Shown here one piece after another: positions 26,667-35,107 of a stretch of 64,000 bases of DNA. How positions within the stretch are numbered: position 1 is the first letter of the stretch; every line of letters begins with the position of its first letter. This DNA comes from Amorphoplanes digitatis. GTDB lineage: Bacteria > Actinomycetota > Actinomycetes > Mycobacteriales > Micromonosporaceae. The stretch lies in the NCBI RefSeq assembly GCF_014205335.1, contig NZ_JACHNH010000001.1, forward strand, positions 4,458,501 to 4,522,500. The letters are read 5' to 3'. The notes under the pieces are model-generated. The model was given only the letters and a program-made list of their open reading frames with translations. It did not search any database and was not told the DNA's origin. The translations under genes and the position numbers were made by a program.

Positions 26667-29165
26667 ATGACGCTCACCGAACGCCTGCCCGGCAACGCCG
26701 AACCCGACGCCGTCTTCGACGCCTTCCAGACCTGGGTCGCCGAGCAGGGCCTGACGCTGTACCCGCATCAGGAGGAGGCGCTCATCGAGATCGCCACCGG
26801 TGCGAACGTCATCCTGAACACCCCGACCGGCTCGGGTAAGAGCCTGGTGGCGACCGGCGCGCACTTCGTCGCCCTCGCCGACAAGCGCACCACCTTCTAC
26901 ACCGCGCCGATCAAGGCGCTGGTCAGCGAGAAGTTCTTCGCCCTCTGCAAGATCTTCGGCGCGCACAACGTGGGCATGCTCACCGGCGACGCCAACGTCA
27001 ACGCGGACGCGCCGATCATCTGCTGCACCGCGGAGATCCTCGCCAACCTCGCCCTGCGCGAGGGCGCCGACGCCGACGTCGGCCAGGTGATCATGGACGA
27101 GTTCCACTTCTACGCCGAGCCCGACCGCGGATGGGCCTGGCAGGTGCCGCTCATCGAGCTGCCGCAGGCCCAGTTCGTGCTGATGTCGGCCACCCTGGGC
27201 GACACGACCCGCTTCGTCGACGACCTCGCCCGGCGCACCGGCCGGGCAACGGCCGTCGTCAGCAACACCGAGCGGCCGGTCCCGCTGATCTTCTCGTACG
27301 TGATGACGCCGCTGCACGAGACGATCGAGGAGCTGCTCACCACCCGGCAGGCGCCGGTGTACATCGTGCACTTCACCCAGGCGGCGGCCCTGGAGCGCGC
27401 GCAGTCGCTGATGAGCATCAACATGTGCAGCCGCGCCGAGAAGGACGCGATCGCCGCCGCCATCGGCGGTTTCCGGTTCACCGCCGGCTTCGGGCGCGCC
27501 CTGTCCCGGCTGGTGCGCCACGGCATCGGCGTGCACCACGCCGGCATGCTGCCCAAGTACCGGCGGCTGGTGGAGACGCTCGCGCAGGCGGGGCTCCTCA
27601 AGGTCATCTGCGGTACGGACACCCTCGGCGTCGGCATCAACGTGCCCATCCGGACCGTGCTGTTCACCGGCCTGTCCAAGTACGACGGTGTCCGTACCCG
27701 GCTGCTCAAGGCCCGCGAGTTCCACCAGATCGCCGGCCGGGCCGGCCGGGCCGGCTACGACACCATCGGCACGGTCATGGTGCAGGCGCCGGAGCACGTC
27801 ATCGACAACGAGCGCATGCTCGCCAAGGCCGGCGACGACCCGAAGAAGCGCCGCAAGGTGGTCCGCAAGAAGCCGCCCGAGGGCACTATCGGCTGGGGGC
27901 AGCCCACGTTCGACCGGCTCGTCGTCGCCGACCCGGAGCCGCTGACCTCGTCGTTCCAGGTGTCGCACGCGATGCTGCTCAACGTGCTGGCCCGCGGCGG
28001 CGACCCGTTCGCGGCGATGCGGCACCTGCTGACCGACAACCACGAGGAGCCGGCCGCGCAGCGCCGGCACATCCGCCGGGCCCTGGCGATCGCCCGGGCC
28101 CTGGTGGCCGGCGGGGTCGTGGAACGGGTCGCCGGGCCCGACGGCGTCCGGTACCGCCTCACCGACGACCTCCAGCTGGACTTCGCCCTCAACCAGGCGC
28201 TCTCCCCCTTCGCGCTGGCCTGCCTGGAGCTGCTCGACCGGGAGGCGCCGGAGTACCCGCTCGACGTCGTCTCGGTCATCGAGGCGACCCTGGAGGACCC
28301 GCGGCAGGTGCTCTCCGCCCAGCTGTTCAAGGCCAAGGGCGAGGCCGTCAACGCCATGAAGGCCGAGGGCATCGAGTACGACCAGCGCATGGAGCTGCTC
28401 GAGGAGGTCACCTACCCGAAGCCGCTGCTGCCGCTGCTGGAGGGCGCGTACGAGACGTACCGGCAGGGACACCCGTGGGTCGCCGACCACGAGCTGAAGC
28501 CCAAGGCCGTGGTCCGCGACATGTACGAGCGCGCGATGACCTTCACCGAGTACGTGTCGTTCTACGGCCTGTCCCGCTCCGAGGGCCTGGTGCTGCGCTA
28601 CCTCGCGGACGCGTTCCGGGCGCTGCGCCAGACGGTGCCGGAGGACGCGCGCACCGAGGAGCTGACCGACCTGATCGAATGGCTGGGCGAGCTGGTACGC
28701 CAGGTCGACTCCAGCCTGCTCGACGAGTGGGAGCGGCTGCGCAACCCCGGTGCCGAGGTCGTCGAGGTGTCGCCGCTGGACGACAAGCCGCCGGCGGTCA
28801 CCCGCAACGTGCGCGCGTTCCGGGTGCTGGTCCGCAACGCGCTGTTCCGCCGCGTCGAGCTGTTCGCGCTGCGCCGCGCCGAGGACCTCGGCGAGCTGGA
28901 CGCCGAGTCCGGCTGGAACACCGACCGGTGGATCGAGGCCCTCGAGGACTACTACGCCGAGTACCCGGTCGTCGGCACCGGCCCGTCGGCGCGCGGCCCG
29001 GCGTTGCTGCACATCGAGGTCACGCCGACGATGTGGAAGGTCCGCCAGGTCTTCGAGGACCCGGAGGGCGACCACGACTGGGGCATCGAGGCCGAGGTGG
29101 ACCTCGCGGCCAGCGACGAGGTGGGCGCGGCGGCGATCCGGATCACGGCCGTCGGCCCGCACTGA
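26667..29165 (+). CDS. DEAD/DEAH-box RNA helicase with DUF3516 domain
   Basis: Ski2/HelY-like superfamily 2 helicase of 832 residues. Q-motif-like LYPHQEEALIEI, Walker A NTPTGSGKSLVA near residue 55, motif Ia TAPIKALVSEKF, Walker B VIMDEFHFY, motif III LMSATLGD, and motifs V-VI VICGTDTLGVGINVPIRT and QIAGRAGRAGY. The C-terminal 400 residues match the DUF3516 architecture of an actinobacterial helicase group (for example YPVVGTGPSARGP and the final beta-rich segment). Expected to unwind RNA or RNA-protein complexes in the cytoplasm, possibly in decay or ribosome maturation. It is monocistronic and shares a terminator with the convergent acidic-protein gene. Confidence 0.93.
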   Translation: MTLTERLPGNAEPDAVFDAFQTWVAEQGLTLYPHQEEALIEIATGANVILNTPTGSGKSLVATGAHFVALADKRTTFYTAPIKALVSEKFFALCKIFGAHNVGMLTGDANVNADAPIICCTAEILANLALREGADADVGQVIMDEFHFYAEPDRGWAWQVPLIELPQAQFVLMSATLGDTTRFVDDLARRTGRATAVVSNTERPVPLIFSYVMTPLHETIEELLTTRQAPVYIVHFTQAAALERAQSLMSINMCSRAEKDAIAAAIGGFRFTAGFGRALSRLVRHGIGVHHAGMLPKYRRLVETLAQAGLLKVICGTDTLGVGINVPIRTVLFTGLSKYDGVRTRLLKAREFHQIAGRAGRAGYDTIGTVMVQAPEHVIDNERMLAKAGDDPKKRRKVVRKKPPEGTIGWGQPTFDRLVVADPEPLTSSFQVSHAMLLNVLARGGDPFAAMRHLLTDNHEEPAAQRRHIRRALAIARALVAGGVVERVAGPDGVRYRLTDDLQLDFALNQALSPFALACLELLDREAPEYPLDVVSVIEATLEDPRQVLSAQLFKAKGEAVNAMKAEGIEYDQRMELLEEVTYPKPLLPLLEGAYETYRQGHPWVADHELKPKAVVRDMYERAMTFTEYVSFYGLSRSEGLVLRYLADAFRALRQTVPEDARTEELTDLIEWLGELVRQVDSSLLDEWERLRNPGAEVVEVSPLDDKPPAVTRNVRAFRVLVRNALFRRVELFALRRAEDLGELDAESGWNTDRWIEALEDYYAEYPVVGTGPSARGPALLHIEVTPTMWKVRQVFEDPEGDHDWGIEAEVDLAASDEVGAAAIRITAVGPH

Positions 29166-29193
29166 CCGCGCGGCACCACACCCGCGGTCAGTG
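29160..29193. terminator. Bidirectional terminator carrying both stop codons
   Basis: CACTGACCGCG at 29160-29170 pairs with CGCGGTCAGTG at 29183-29193, loop 12. The helicase TGA (29163-29165) lies in the left arm and the stop codon of the convergent gene (29188-29190 on the minus strand) in the right arm. Confidence 0.75.
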
Positions 29194-29700
29194 GGTCTGC
29201 TCGTACTTGTAGACCTGGTTGGAGACCTCGCCGTACGCGCTCTCGGCGTTCGCCATGCCGTTGAGCCAGTTCAGCGTCTCCGGGCTGGCGTGGTGCAGGT
29301 TGTGGATCATGTCGAGGGTGTCCTGCACCGGTCCCCCGCCGGGTGCCGCCGCGCCGAGGTCGCCGACGTCGCCCAGCTCGCGTACCGTCGCGAGCTGGCC
29401 GTTGAGCTGCTGGATCAGGGCCGCGGTGTCGCCGGAGACCGGCAGGGCGGCGTAGCCGCCCGGGTAGCCGTCGCCGTTCGCGATCGAGACGATCGACGGC
29501 TCCTGGTCCGCCGGACCGAGCGCCTCGACCGCCTCGAACCCGTCCTCGATCTCATCCGCGATCTCGTCGGCGATCCGGTCGGCCTCGTCGTCGTAGAGCG
29601 CGTCGAAGATCTCGCCGTCGGAGTCGTCGATCTCGTTGATCTCGTCGAACGGCTCCGGCGCGTCGTCGCAACCGCAGTCGCCGTCGTAGTAGTCGGTCAT
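29188..29700 (-). CDS. Acidic protein of unknown function, last gene of the Hsp70/dynamin-like operon
   Basis: 170 residues. The N-terminal half is extremely acidic and probably flexible (MTDYYDGDCGCDDAPEPFDE, then repeated DEIADEI segments); the C-terminal half reads SGDTAALIQQLNGQLATVREL, a Gly/Ala-rich linker, and helical ALIQQ-, LDMIHNLHHASPETLNWLNG-like segments. No signal peptide or enzyme motif. Its start overlaps the stop of the IniA-like GTPase by four bases, so it is made with it. I infer a regulatory or adaptor role for the GTPase/Hsp70 system; I do not recognise a family. Confidence 0.75.
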   Translation of the reverse strand: MTDYYDGDCGCDDAPEPFDEINEIDDSDGEIFDALYDDEADRIADEIADEIEDGFEAVEALGPADQEPSIVSIANGDGYPGGYAALPVSGDTAALIQQLNGQLATVRELGDVGDLGAAAPGGGPVQDTLDMIHNLHHASPETLNWLNGMANAESAYGEVSNQVYKYEQTH

Positions 29701-31553
29701 GGTGGGCCCCTCCTCTGGTCGCCGATCGCGGCGGTGATGCCGAGATAACGGGTCGTGAGCTGGGTCAGTGCGGCCAGCGCGTCCGTGGTCCGCTCGCGGA
29801 CGCCCGGACCGGCGCCGGCCAGTAGCCGCTCGTGCTCGGCGACGGCCGCGTCGAACTCGGCACGCCAGGCCTGCACGCCCTCGGTCACCGAGTCGCGCAG
29901 GCGGACCAGCGCCTGTTCGAGCGCGGCCTGCGCGGCGGCCGGCAGCTCGACCTCGACCTGCGCCATCACCTGGGTGACGTAGCGGGCGGCGTCCTGGCGC
30001 GCCTGGTTGACCGCGTCCTTCCTGCGGCGCCGCTCGTAGAGCACCAGGACCGTGCCGAGCCCGACCACCGCCGGCGCCAGGAAGCCGGCCACCAGGGCCC
30101 CGGTGAGGCCGGCCGCCAGCGATCCCAGGCCGATCGACGGGATGATCCGGTCGACGGCGGAGGCGTTCGCGGCACCGCGGGCCGGTGCGGCGAGGTCGCG
30201 CAGATGCTCGGGGAAGGCGACGGTGACCTCGTCGGCGCCCGGCCCGGCGAGGTCGGCCAGCTCGGCGCAGAGCTCGGTGAGCCGCCCGCGCAGCCACGTC
30301 TGCTGGTCGAGCCAGATCGCGTGGACGCTGCGGGCCAGCTCGTCGGGCAGCCGGTCGATCAGCTCCCGGTCGCCGCCGCGGGTCAGGTCGAGCAGCTGGT
30401 CGCGCAGCCCGATGACCCGGCGCTTGAGCTCCAGCCGCTGGTCGCGTTCGAGCACCCGGCCGCGCTCGGTCAGCCGGGAGCGGCGCCGGGCGATCCACTC
30501 GTCGGCGCTCGCGAGGCGTTCGCGCAGCCGGTCCAGGTCGGCCGGCAGCCCCGGGTCGCCGGAGAGCGAGAGCTCGTTGCGCCGCTGCGCGGTGAGCTGC
30601 CGGTCGACCGCGCGGCCGGTCACCAGCAGCGCGTTGCGCAGCCGGATCTGGTACGCCTCCGCGGCCACCCCGGCGGTCAGCGCCGCGGCGAGCGGGTCGA
30701 GCCCGCTGATCCCGCGCAGCCGCCGGGCCCGCTCGGCGTCGCCGCGCACGGCCGAGCGGGCCGAGTCGGCGGCGGCGCGGTTGCTCACCGGGAACCAGGG
30801 CGCGCCGGCGTAACGGGGCGCGTGGGTGCGCAGCAGGGCGAGGTCGCGCTGGAGCACCGCCGGCCACTCCGGGTACTTGTCGGTCTGGGTGAGCACGAAC
30901 GCGACGGTCGCGATGCGCTCCGCGGCCTGCGCGAGGAAGCGGCACTCCGACGCGGTCAGCTCGGAGCCGGCGGCGGTGACGAAGAGCAGGGCGTCGGCGC
31001 GGGCGAGGGTGGCCAGGGTGACCGCGGCGTGCCCGGCGATCAGGCCGCCGACGCCCGGGGTGTCGATCAGGCAGAGGCCGCGCAGCAGCGGGTCGGGCAG
31101 GCCGATGCCGACCTCGAGCACGTCGGGGTGGCGCGGGCGCCCGGTGGCGGGGTCCAGGGCCGCGTACTCGCCGACCTCGTCGAGCGTGACGGACCGGCCG
31201 GCCGGCTCGTCGAGCGTGACCACCCGGGCGGTCGGCTCGGTGGCGTGGTGGACCGCCACGTGCACGTTCGTGGCGACGTCGGCGTCGACCGGCAGCAGCC
31301 CGCCGCGCCCGGTCAGGGCGTTGATCAGCGAGCTCTTGCCGCAGTTGCGCTCGCCGACGACGACAACGGTGGCGGCGCCGCCGGCCAGCCGGTCGACCTC
31401 GGCGCGGATCGCCGCGACCGCGGCCCGGTCGTCCAGCCGGTCGAGGACGAGCACGGCGTCGGCGATGAAGCGCAGCGCCTCGGCCCGCGGTCGCTCACCG
31501 GAGCGCGGGCGCGGCGTCGCGGGTGCGCCGACGGCGGGCTTCGCGCTCGTCAT
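29697..31553 (-). CDS. Dynamin-like GTPase, IniA-sized
   Basis: 618-residue dynamin-family GTPase, close in size to mycobacterial IniA (about 640). G1 is VVVVGERNCGKSSLINAL (GERNCGKS at 67-74), G3 is CLIDTPGVGGL (164-170), G4 is VLTQTDKYPEW. After helical regions a hydrophobic hairpin IGLGSLAAGLTGALVAGFLA ... VVGLGTVLVLYERRRR (about 470-515) could anchor or insert in the membrane, as in bacterial dynamins. Start chosen at ATG 31553, which overlaps the Hsp70 stop (ATGA). Bacterial dynamins remodel or repair membranes; IniA/IniC respond to cell-wall damage. The pairing with Hsp70 suggests a membrane-stress role here (inference). Confidence 0.85.
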   Translation of the reverse strand: MTSAKPAVGAPATPRPRSGERPRAEALRFIADAVLVLDRLDDRAAVAAIRAEVDRLAGGAATVVVVGERNCGKSSLINALTGRGGLLPVDADVATNVHVAVHHATEPTARVVTLDEPAGRSVTLDEVGEYAALDPATGRPRHPDVLEVGIGLPDPLLRGLCLIDTPGVGGLIAGHAAVTLATLARADALLFVTAAGSELTASECRFLAQAAERIATVAFVLTQTDKYPEWPAVLQRDLALLRTHAPRYAGAPWFPVSNRAAADSARSAVRGDAERARRLRGISGLDPLAAALTAGVAAEAYQIRLRNALLVTGRAVDRQLTAQRRNELSLSGDPGLPADLDRLRERLASADEWIARRRSRLTERGRVLERDQRLELKRRVIGLRDQLLDLTRGGDRELIDRLPDELARSVHAIWLDQQTWLRGRLTELCAELADLAGPGADEVTVAFPEHLRDLAAPARGAANASAVDRIIPSIGLGSLAAGLTGALVAGFLAPAVVGLGTVLVLYERRRRKDAVNQARQDAARYVTQVMAQVEVELPAAAQAALEQALVRLRDSVTEGVQAWRAEFDAAVAEHERLLAGAGPGVRERTTDALAALTQLTTRYLGITAAIGDQRRGPP

Positions 31554-33559
31554 GAGAGCATCCAGCTGTTGTCGGTCCACCACTCGCCGGCCTCGGCGCC
31601 CGAGGAGTCCATGATCATCGCGACGATGTGCTCGTCGTCATGGCTCCAGAAGATGCGGAAGATGTCCTCCCCGTCCGGGTCGTCGAAGCAGATCAGCCGG
31701 CCGATCCGCGCGTCGTCGGAGGTCCAGGTGCCCTCGGACGGCGAGCCTTCCGTGCAGTCCCCGTTGCCGAAGACCTTGGCGGCCTGCGCGTCGAGGTAGG
31801 CGGTCATCGACGACGAGCTGTCGAACTGGATGACGGCGACCATGTAGTCGAGCTTCGGGTCGCCGTTGCACTCGATCGCGGCGTCCATCCCGTCGGGGTC
31901 GACGTCCCAGCTCTGGCAGCTCTCCTCGTCGAGATCGGACATGTCGAGCTTGTCGTAGAGGTCCTGCTCGCTCGAGCCGAGGTTGTCGCGGGCGGTGGGT
32001 TCGGTGGTGGTCTCCTCGGGCTCGGGCGTCGGGGTCTCCTCTTCCTCATCGTCCTCGGGCGGGGTCGTGCCGATCGCCACGCTCAGCGGGTTGGGCGTTG
32101 GCGTGGTGACCACGGGCTCGGGGGTCGTCGTGGCCACCACCGGCGTCGGCGTCGGATAGGGGTCGTCGGTCGAGATGGTGGCGAACGCGGTCGCTGCGGC
32201 GGCGACGACGAGCACCCCGGCGACGCCGGACACCAGCGCGACCCGGCGGTGCCGGCCGGCGATCGCGCGAAGACGATCGCGCCGCCCGGCCTTGGGGGCG
32301 GGCGGCGCGATGACGAAAGGCATCGTCGGCGCGACGGCAGGCCGCGCCGGCACGATCACCTCCGTCGGCGCCGCGGCCCCGGCAGCGGCGGCGTCCGCCG
32401 CCGTATCGGCGGGCGCGGCAGCCGGGGCGGCCGGGGCGGGCGCGGCGGGCGCGGCGGGCGCGGCGGCGCCCTTGGTGATCGCGGTCAGCGCGCCCTGGCA
32501 CACCACGGCCTTGGGGTCACCCTCGGCGACCGGCAGCCGCCCGATCCGCGCCGCGACCAGTTCGGACACCCGGGGTATGCGGCTCGACCCGCCGGTCAGA
32601 TAGACCGCGGCGAGGTCGCCGACCGCGACCCCGGCCTCCTCGACGGTACGGATCAGCTCGTCGACCGTCGGCGTCAGCTGCTCCTCGATGGCCGCCTCGA
32701 GCTCGGCCCGGGTGATGCGCACCTGCGCGTCGGCCGCGTGCACCGGCACCATGACGACCGTGCGGCCGGAGAGCGACTCCTTGGCCTGGGTCAGGTAGGT
32801 CAGCTGGCTGGCCCGGCGCTGCTGGCCCTTGGTCGAGGAGTCCGACCACAGCCGGTCCCACTCCTCGGGTGCGTCGTGCCGCACCTGGGCGCCGACCACC
32901 TCGCGCAGCGCCTCGCTCACGTCGTCGCCGCCGAAGTCGGGGTCGCCGCCGGGCGGCCCGCAGATCTCGAACCCCTCCGGGGTACGCCGCAGCACCGCCG
33001 TGTCGAAGGTGCCCCCGCCGAGGTCGTAGACGGCGATGTGCGCGCCGGCCGGGATCGGCGTGGCGCCGGAGGCTGTCGCGTAGTGGACCGCGGCGGCGAC
33101 CGGCTCGGGGATGAAGGCCGGCTCGGGCAGCCCCGCCAGGGCCGCCGCCCGGGCCAGGCGCCCGGTCTCGGTGGCCGTCCACGCGGCCGGGTGGGTGAGC
33201 GCGACCTCCGCGGGCGGGCCGCCGTTGCGGCGGGTCGCCTCGTCGACGACGCGGCGCAGCGTGGCGGCGACGATCTCGACGGTGCGCAGGTCGCGGTCGC
33301 CGAGGCGGGTCTGGTCGTCGGCGACCAGGGCGCGCTTGGGTTGCAGCTCGGCGCGGTCCGGGTAGATCGCCGCCTCCTGCGCGGCGTCTCGCCCGGTGAG
33401 CAGGTGGCCCTCCTCGTCGAGGCAGACGACCGACGGCAGATACCGGCTGTTGTCTATTTCGAGGATCTCCGATTTGTTATCGCCAGCCGCATTTTCGGAG
33501 ATCATGGCGGCACACGTGAAACTGCTGCCGTAATCGATTGCTATTGACCAGCTGCCCAC
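31550..33559 (-). CDS. Membrane-anchored Hsp70-family protein with an external C-terminal domain
   Basis: 669 residues. An Hsp70/actin-fold ATPase occupies residues 4-360: phosphate 1 motif IAIDYGSSFTCAAM, phosphate 2 IAVYDLGGGTFDTAVL (178-190) and adenosine motif VYLTGGSSRIPRVSELV. It lacks the normal substrate-binding domain. Instead there is an Ala/Pro linker (365-425), a basic stretch, one membrane helix (about 440-461), a Thr/Pro/Glu-rich stalk, and a roughly 150-residue outer domain with three Cys (SCQSWDVDPDGMDAAIECNG ... GRLICFDDPDGED). So ATP binding in the cytoplasm would be linked to an extracellular sensor or binding domain. GTG start; lies between the two dynamin-like GTPase genes, coupled to the second. 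Confidence 0.88.
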   Translation of the reverse strand: MGSWSIAIDYGSSFTCAAMISENAAGDNKSEILEIDNSRYLPSVVCLDEEGHLLTGRDAAQEAAIYPDRAELQPKRALVADDQTRLGDRDLRTVEIVAATLRRVVDEATRRNGGPPAEVALTHPAAWTATETGRLARAAALAGLPEPAFIPEPVAAAVHYATASGATPIPAGAHIAVYDLGGGTFDTAVLRRTPEGFEICGPPGGDPDFGGDDVSEALREVVGAQVRHDAPEEWDRLWSDSSTKGQQRRASQLTYLTQAKESLSGRTVVMVPVHAADAQVRITRAELEAAIEEQLTPTVDELIRTVEEAGVAVGDLAAVYLTGGSSRIPRVSELVAARIGRLPVAEGDPKAVVCQGALTAITKGAAAPAAPAAPAPAAPAAAPADTAADAAAAGAAAPTEVIVPARPAVAPTMPFVIAPPAPKAGRRDRLRAIAGRHRRVALVSGVAGVLVVAAAATAFATISTDDPYPTPTPVVATTTPEPVVTTPTPNPLSVAIGTTPPEDDEEEETPTPEPEETTTEPTARDNLGSSEQDLYDKLDMSDLDEESCQSWDVDPDGMDAAIECNGDPKLDYMVAVIQFDSSSSMTAYLDAQAAKVFGNGDCTEGSPSEGTWTSDDARIGRLICFDDPDGEDIFRIFWSHDDEHIVAMIMDSSGAEAGEWWTDNSWMLS

Positions 33560-33611
33560 CCCTGAATCTTATCGGAGAAGTGGGTTACACGATCGGGTGA
33601 AAAACGCATGC

Positions 33612-35078
33612 CTAAATGGAGCGATGGGCGAAGAACGCGGTTTCGGTCAGCTCGCGGGCGGCGCGGGCGTGCCGGGCGAGCAGCCGCGACGGGCTGCCCT
33701 CCAGGCGCCGCCAGCGGGCCACCCACTCGTCGGCGGCGACCGCCACCTGCGCCGCGCCGGCGTCCGCGGCCAGGCCGAGGCGGACCGCGTCGGTGTTGCC
33801 GGTGGCGAGGCTGATCAGCGCGTCCGCGCAGTCGTCGCTGAGCGACAGCCGGCCACCGGCCAGGTCGCGCAGGGCCGGCACGAGCGCGGCCTGGCGCAGC
33901 ACCGGGTCGCGCTTCACCTCGTTGAGGCTCTCCCGCAGCCCGGCCAGAATCGCGGCGGAATCGCCGTCGCCACCGAGCCAGGTCGCCCGTTCGAGAATGG
34001 TCACCGCGGAGGCGGCGCGAAGCCTGTCGGCCGAACGGATGAAGTTCTCCTCGACATATCCGACGAGCTCCGCCACGCCCGATGACTGCGCCAATCTGCG
34101 CAACAACTCGTCGCTGCGGACCACCCCGGACCGGACGTGCGCGACGGCCTCGCGGAGCCCGTGCACGCCGAGCAGCCGCAGCAGCCGGGCCCGGTCGGCG
34201 GAATCCTCCCCGGACGGCGACCGCGCGTGCGCGTACAGGAAATCCTCGAGGTCGTCGGGGTCGAGCGCGGCCAGCCGGCGCAGGCGGCGGGCGTCGGCCT
34301 CGGTGAAGGTGTCGCCCGCCGCCGTCTCGGCGAGCAGGCCGATCACCGGCACCACGTCGGCGACCAGGCCGCGCAGGTCCCGCGCGTACCGCGCGGCGAT
34401 CCGGCGGGCCCGGGGCCACGGGTCGTCGCCGCCGTCGCCGAGCGTGTCCACCCGGCTGAGCACGCCCAGCACGTTCGCGGCGCTCATCCCGGCCCGGCCC
34501 GACGTGCCGCGCAGCGCCTCCAGGGCCTCCCGGTCCCGCTCGCCCGGGTGCGGCATCACGTAGAGCAGCGCGTCCGCCTCGGCCAGGGCGGCCATCGCCG
34601 GGTCGTCCAGCCCGGTCAGTGAGTCGAGCCCCGGCGTGTCGACCAGGTTGTAGCGGTCGGCGAGCCGGGCGTTCGCGGTCTCGACCACCACCGAGGCGAT
34701 CGTGTCGGCGGGCACCGGTAGCTCGGCCGGCACGCCGCCGCCCGGCGCCGCGGGGACGTGGATCGACTCGCCGGCCTTGGTGATCAGCTGCACCCGGTTC
34801 TGGTGGTGGTGCCGGTACCAGGTGACGAGCGTGGTCGTCTCGGTCGCGCCGGTGGCCGCCAGCCGCTGCCCGAGCAGGGCGTTGACGAGCGTGGACTTGC
34901 CGGCGTTGACCCTGCCGCCGACCGCGATCCGGATCGTGCGCTCGGCGAGCCGGTCGCCGACCGCGGCGACGGCGTCCCGGGCCGGGCCGGCCGGCAACCG
35001 CGCGACGACGTCCGCGCAGAGCAGTCGGAGGCGGTCACAGACCGAGCGGCCGCCGGACGGCCGGGCGAAGGTGGACAT
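33612..35078 (-). CDS. Dynamin-like GTPase, IniC-sized
   Basis: 488-residue GTPase, almost exactly the size of mycobacterial IniC (493). G1 is IAVGGRVNAGKSTLVNALLG (GRVNAGKS at 55-62), the G2 Thr run is ATETTTLVTWY, G3 is YNLVDTPGLDSLTG (147-150 DTPG) and G4 is VLSRVDTL. The C-terminal half is helical with no strong membrane segment, as in IniC. First gene of the minus-strand unit IniC-like, Hsp70, IniA-like, acidic protein; ATG 35078 carries a TATCGT hexamer six bases upstream. Probably cooperates with the IniA-like protein at the membrane. Confidence 0.85.
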   Translation of the reverse strand: MSTFARPSGGRSVCDRLRLLCADVVARLPAGPARDAVAAVGDRLAERTIRIAVGGRVNAGKSTLVNALLGQRLAATGATETTTLVTWYRHHHQNRVQLITKAGESIHVPAAPGGGVPAELPVPADTIASVVVETANARLADRYNLVDTPGLDSLTGLDDPAMAALAEADALLYVMPHPGERDREALEALRGTSGRAGMSAANVLGVLSRVDTLGDGGDDPWPRARRIAARYARDLRGLVADVVPVIGLLAETAAGDTFTEADARRLRRLAALDPDDLEDFLYAHARSPSGEDSADRARLLRLLGVHGLREAVAHVRSGVVRSDELLRRLAQSSGVAELVGYVEENFIRSADRLRAASAVTILERATWLGGDGDSAAILAGLRESLNEVKRDPVLRQAALVPALRDLAGGRLSLSDDCADALISLATGNTDAVRLGLAADAGAAQVAVAADEWVARWRRLEGSPSRLLARHARAARELTETAFFAHRSI

Positions 35079-35084
35079 CCGCCG

Positions 35085-35090
35085 ACGATA
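35085..35090 (-). promoter_or_regulatory. -10 hexamer TATCGT for the dynamin/Hsp70 operon
   Basis: TATCGT on the minus strand ends six bases before ATG 35078, with no Shine-Dalgarno sequence: probable leaderless promoter of the operon. Confidence 0.5.
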
Positions 35091-35107
35091 AGGGCCGAGG
35101 GCCGCGC

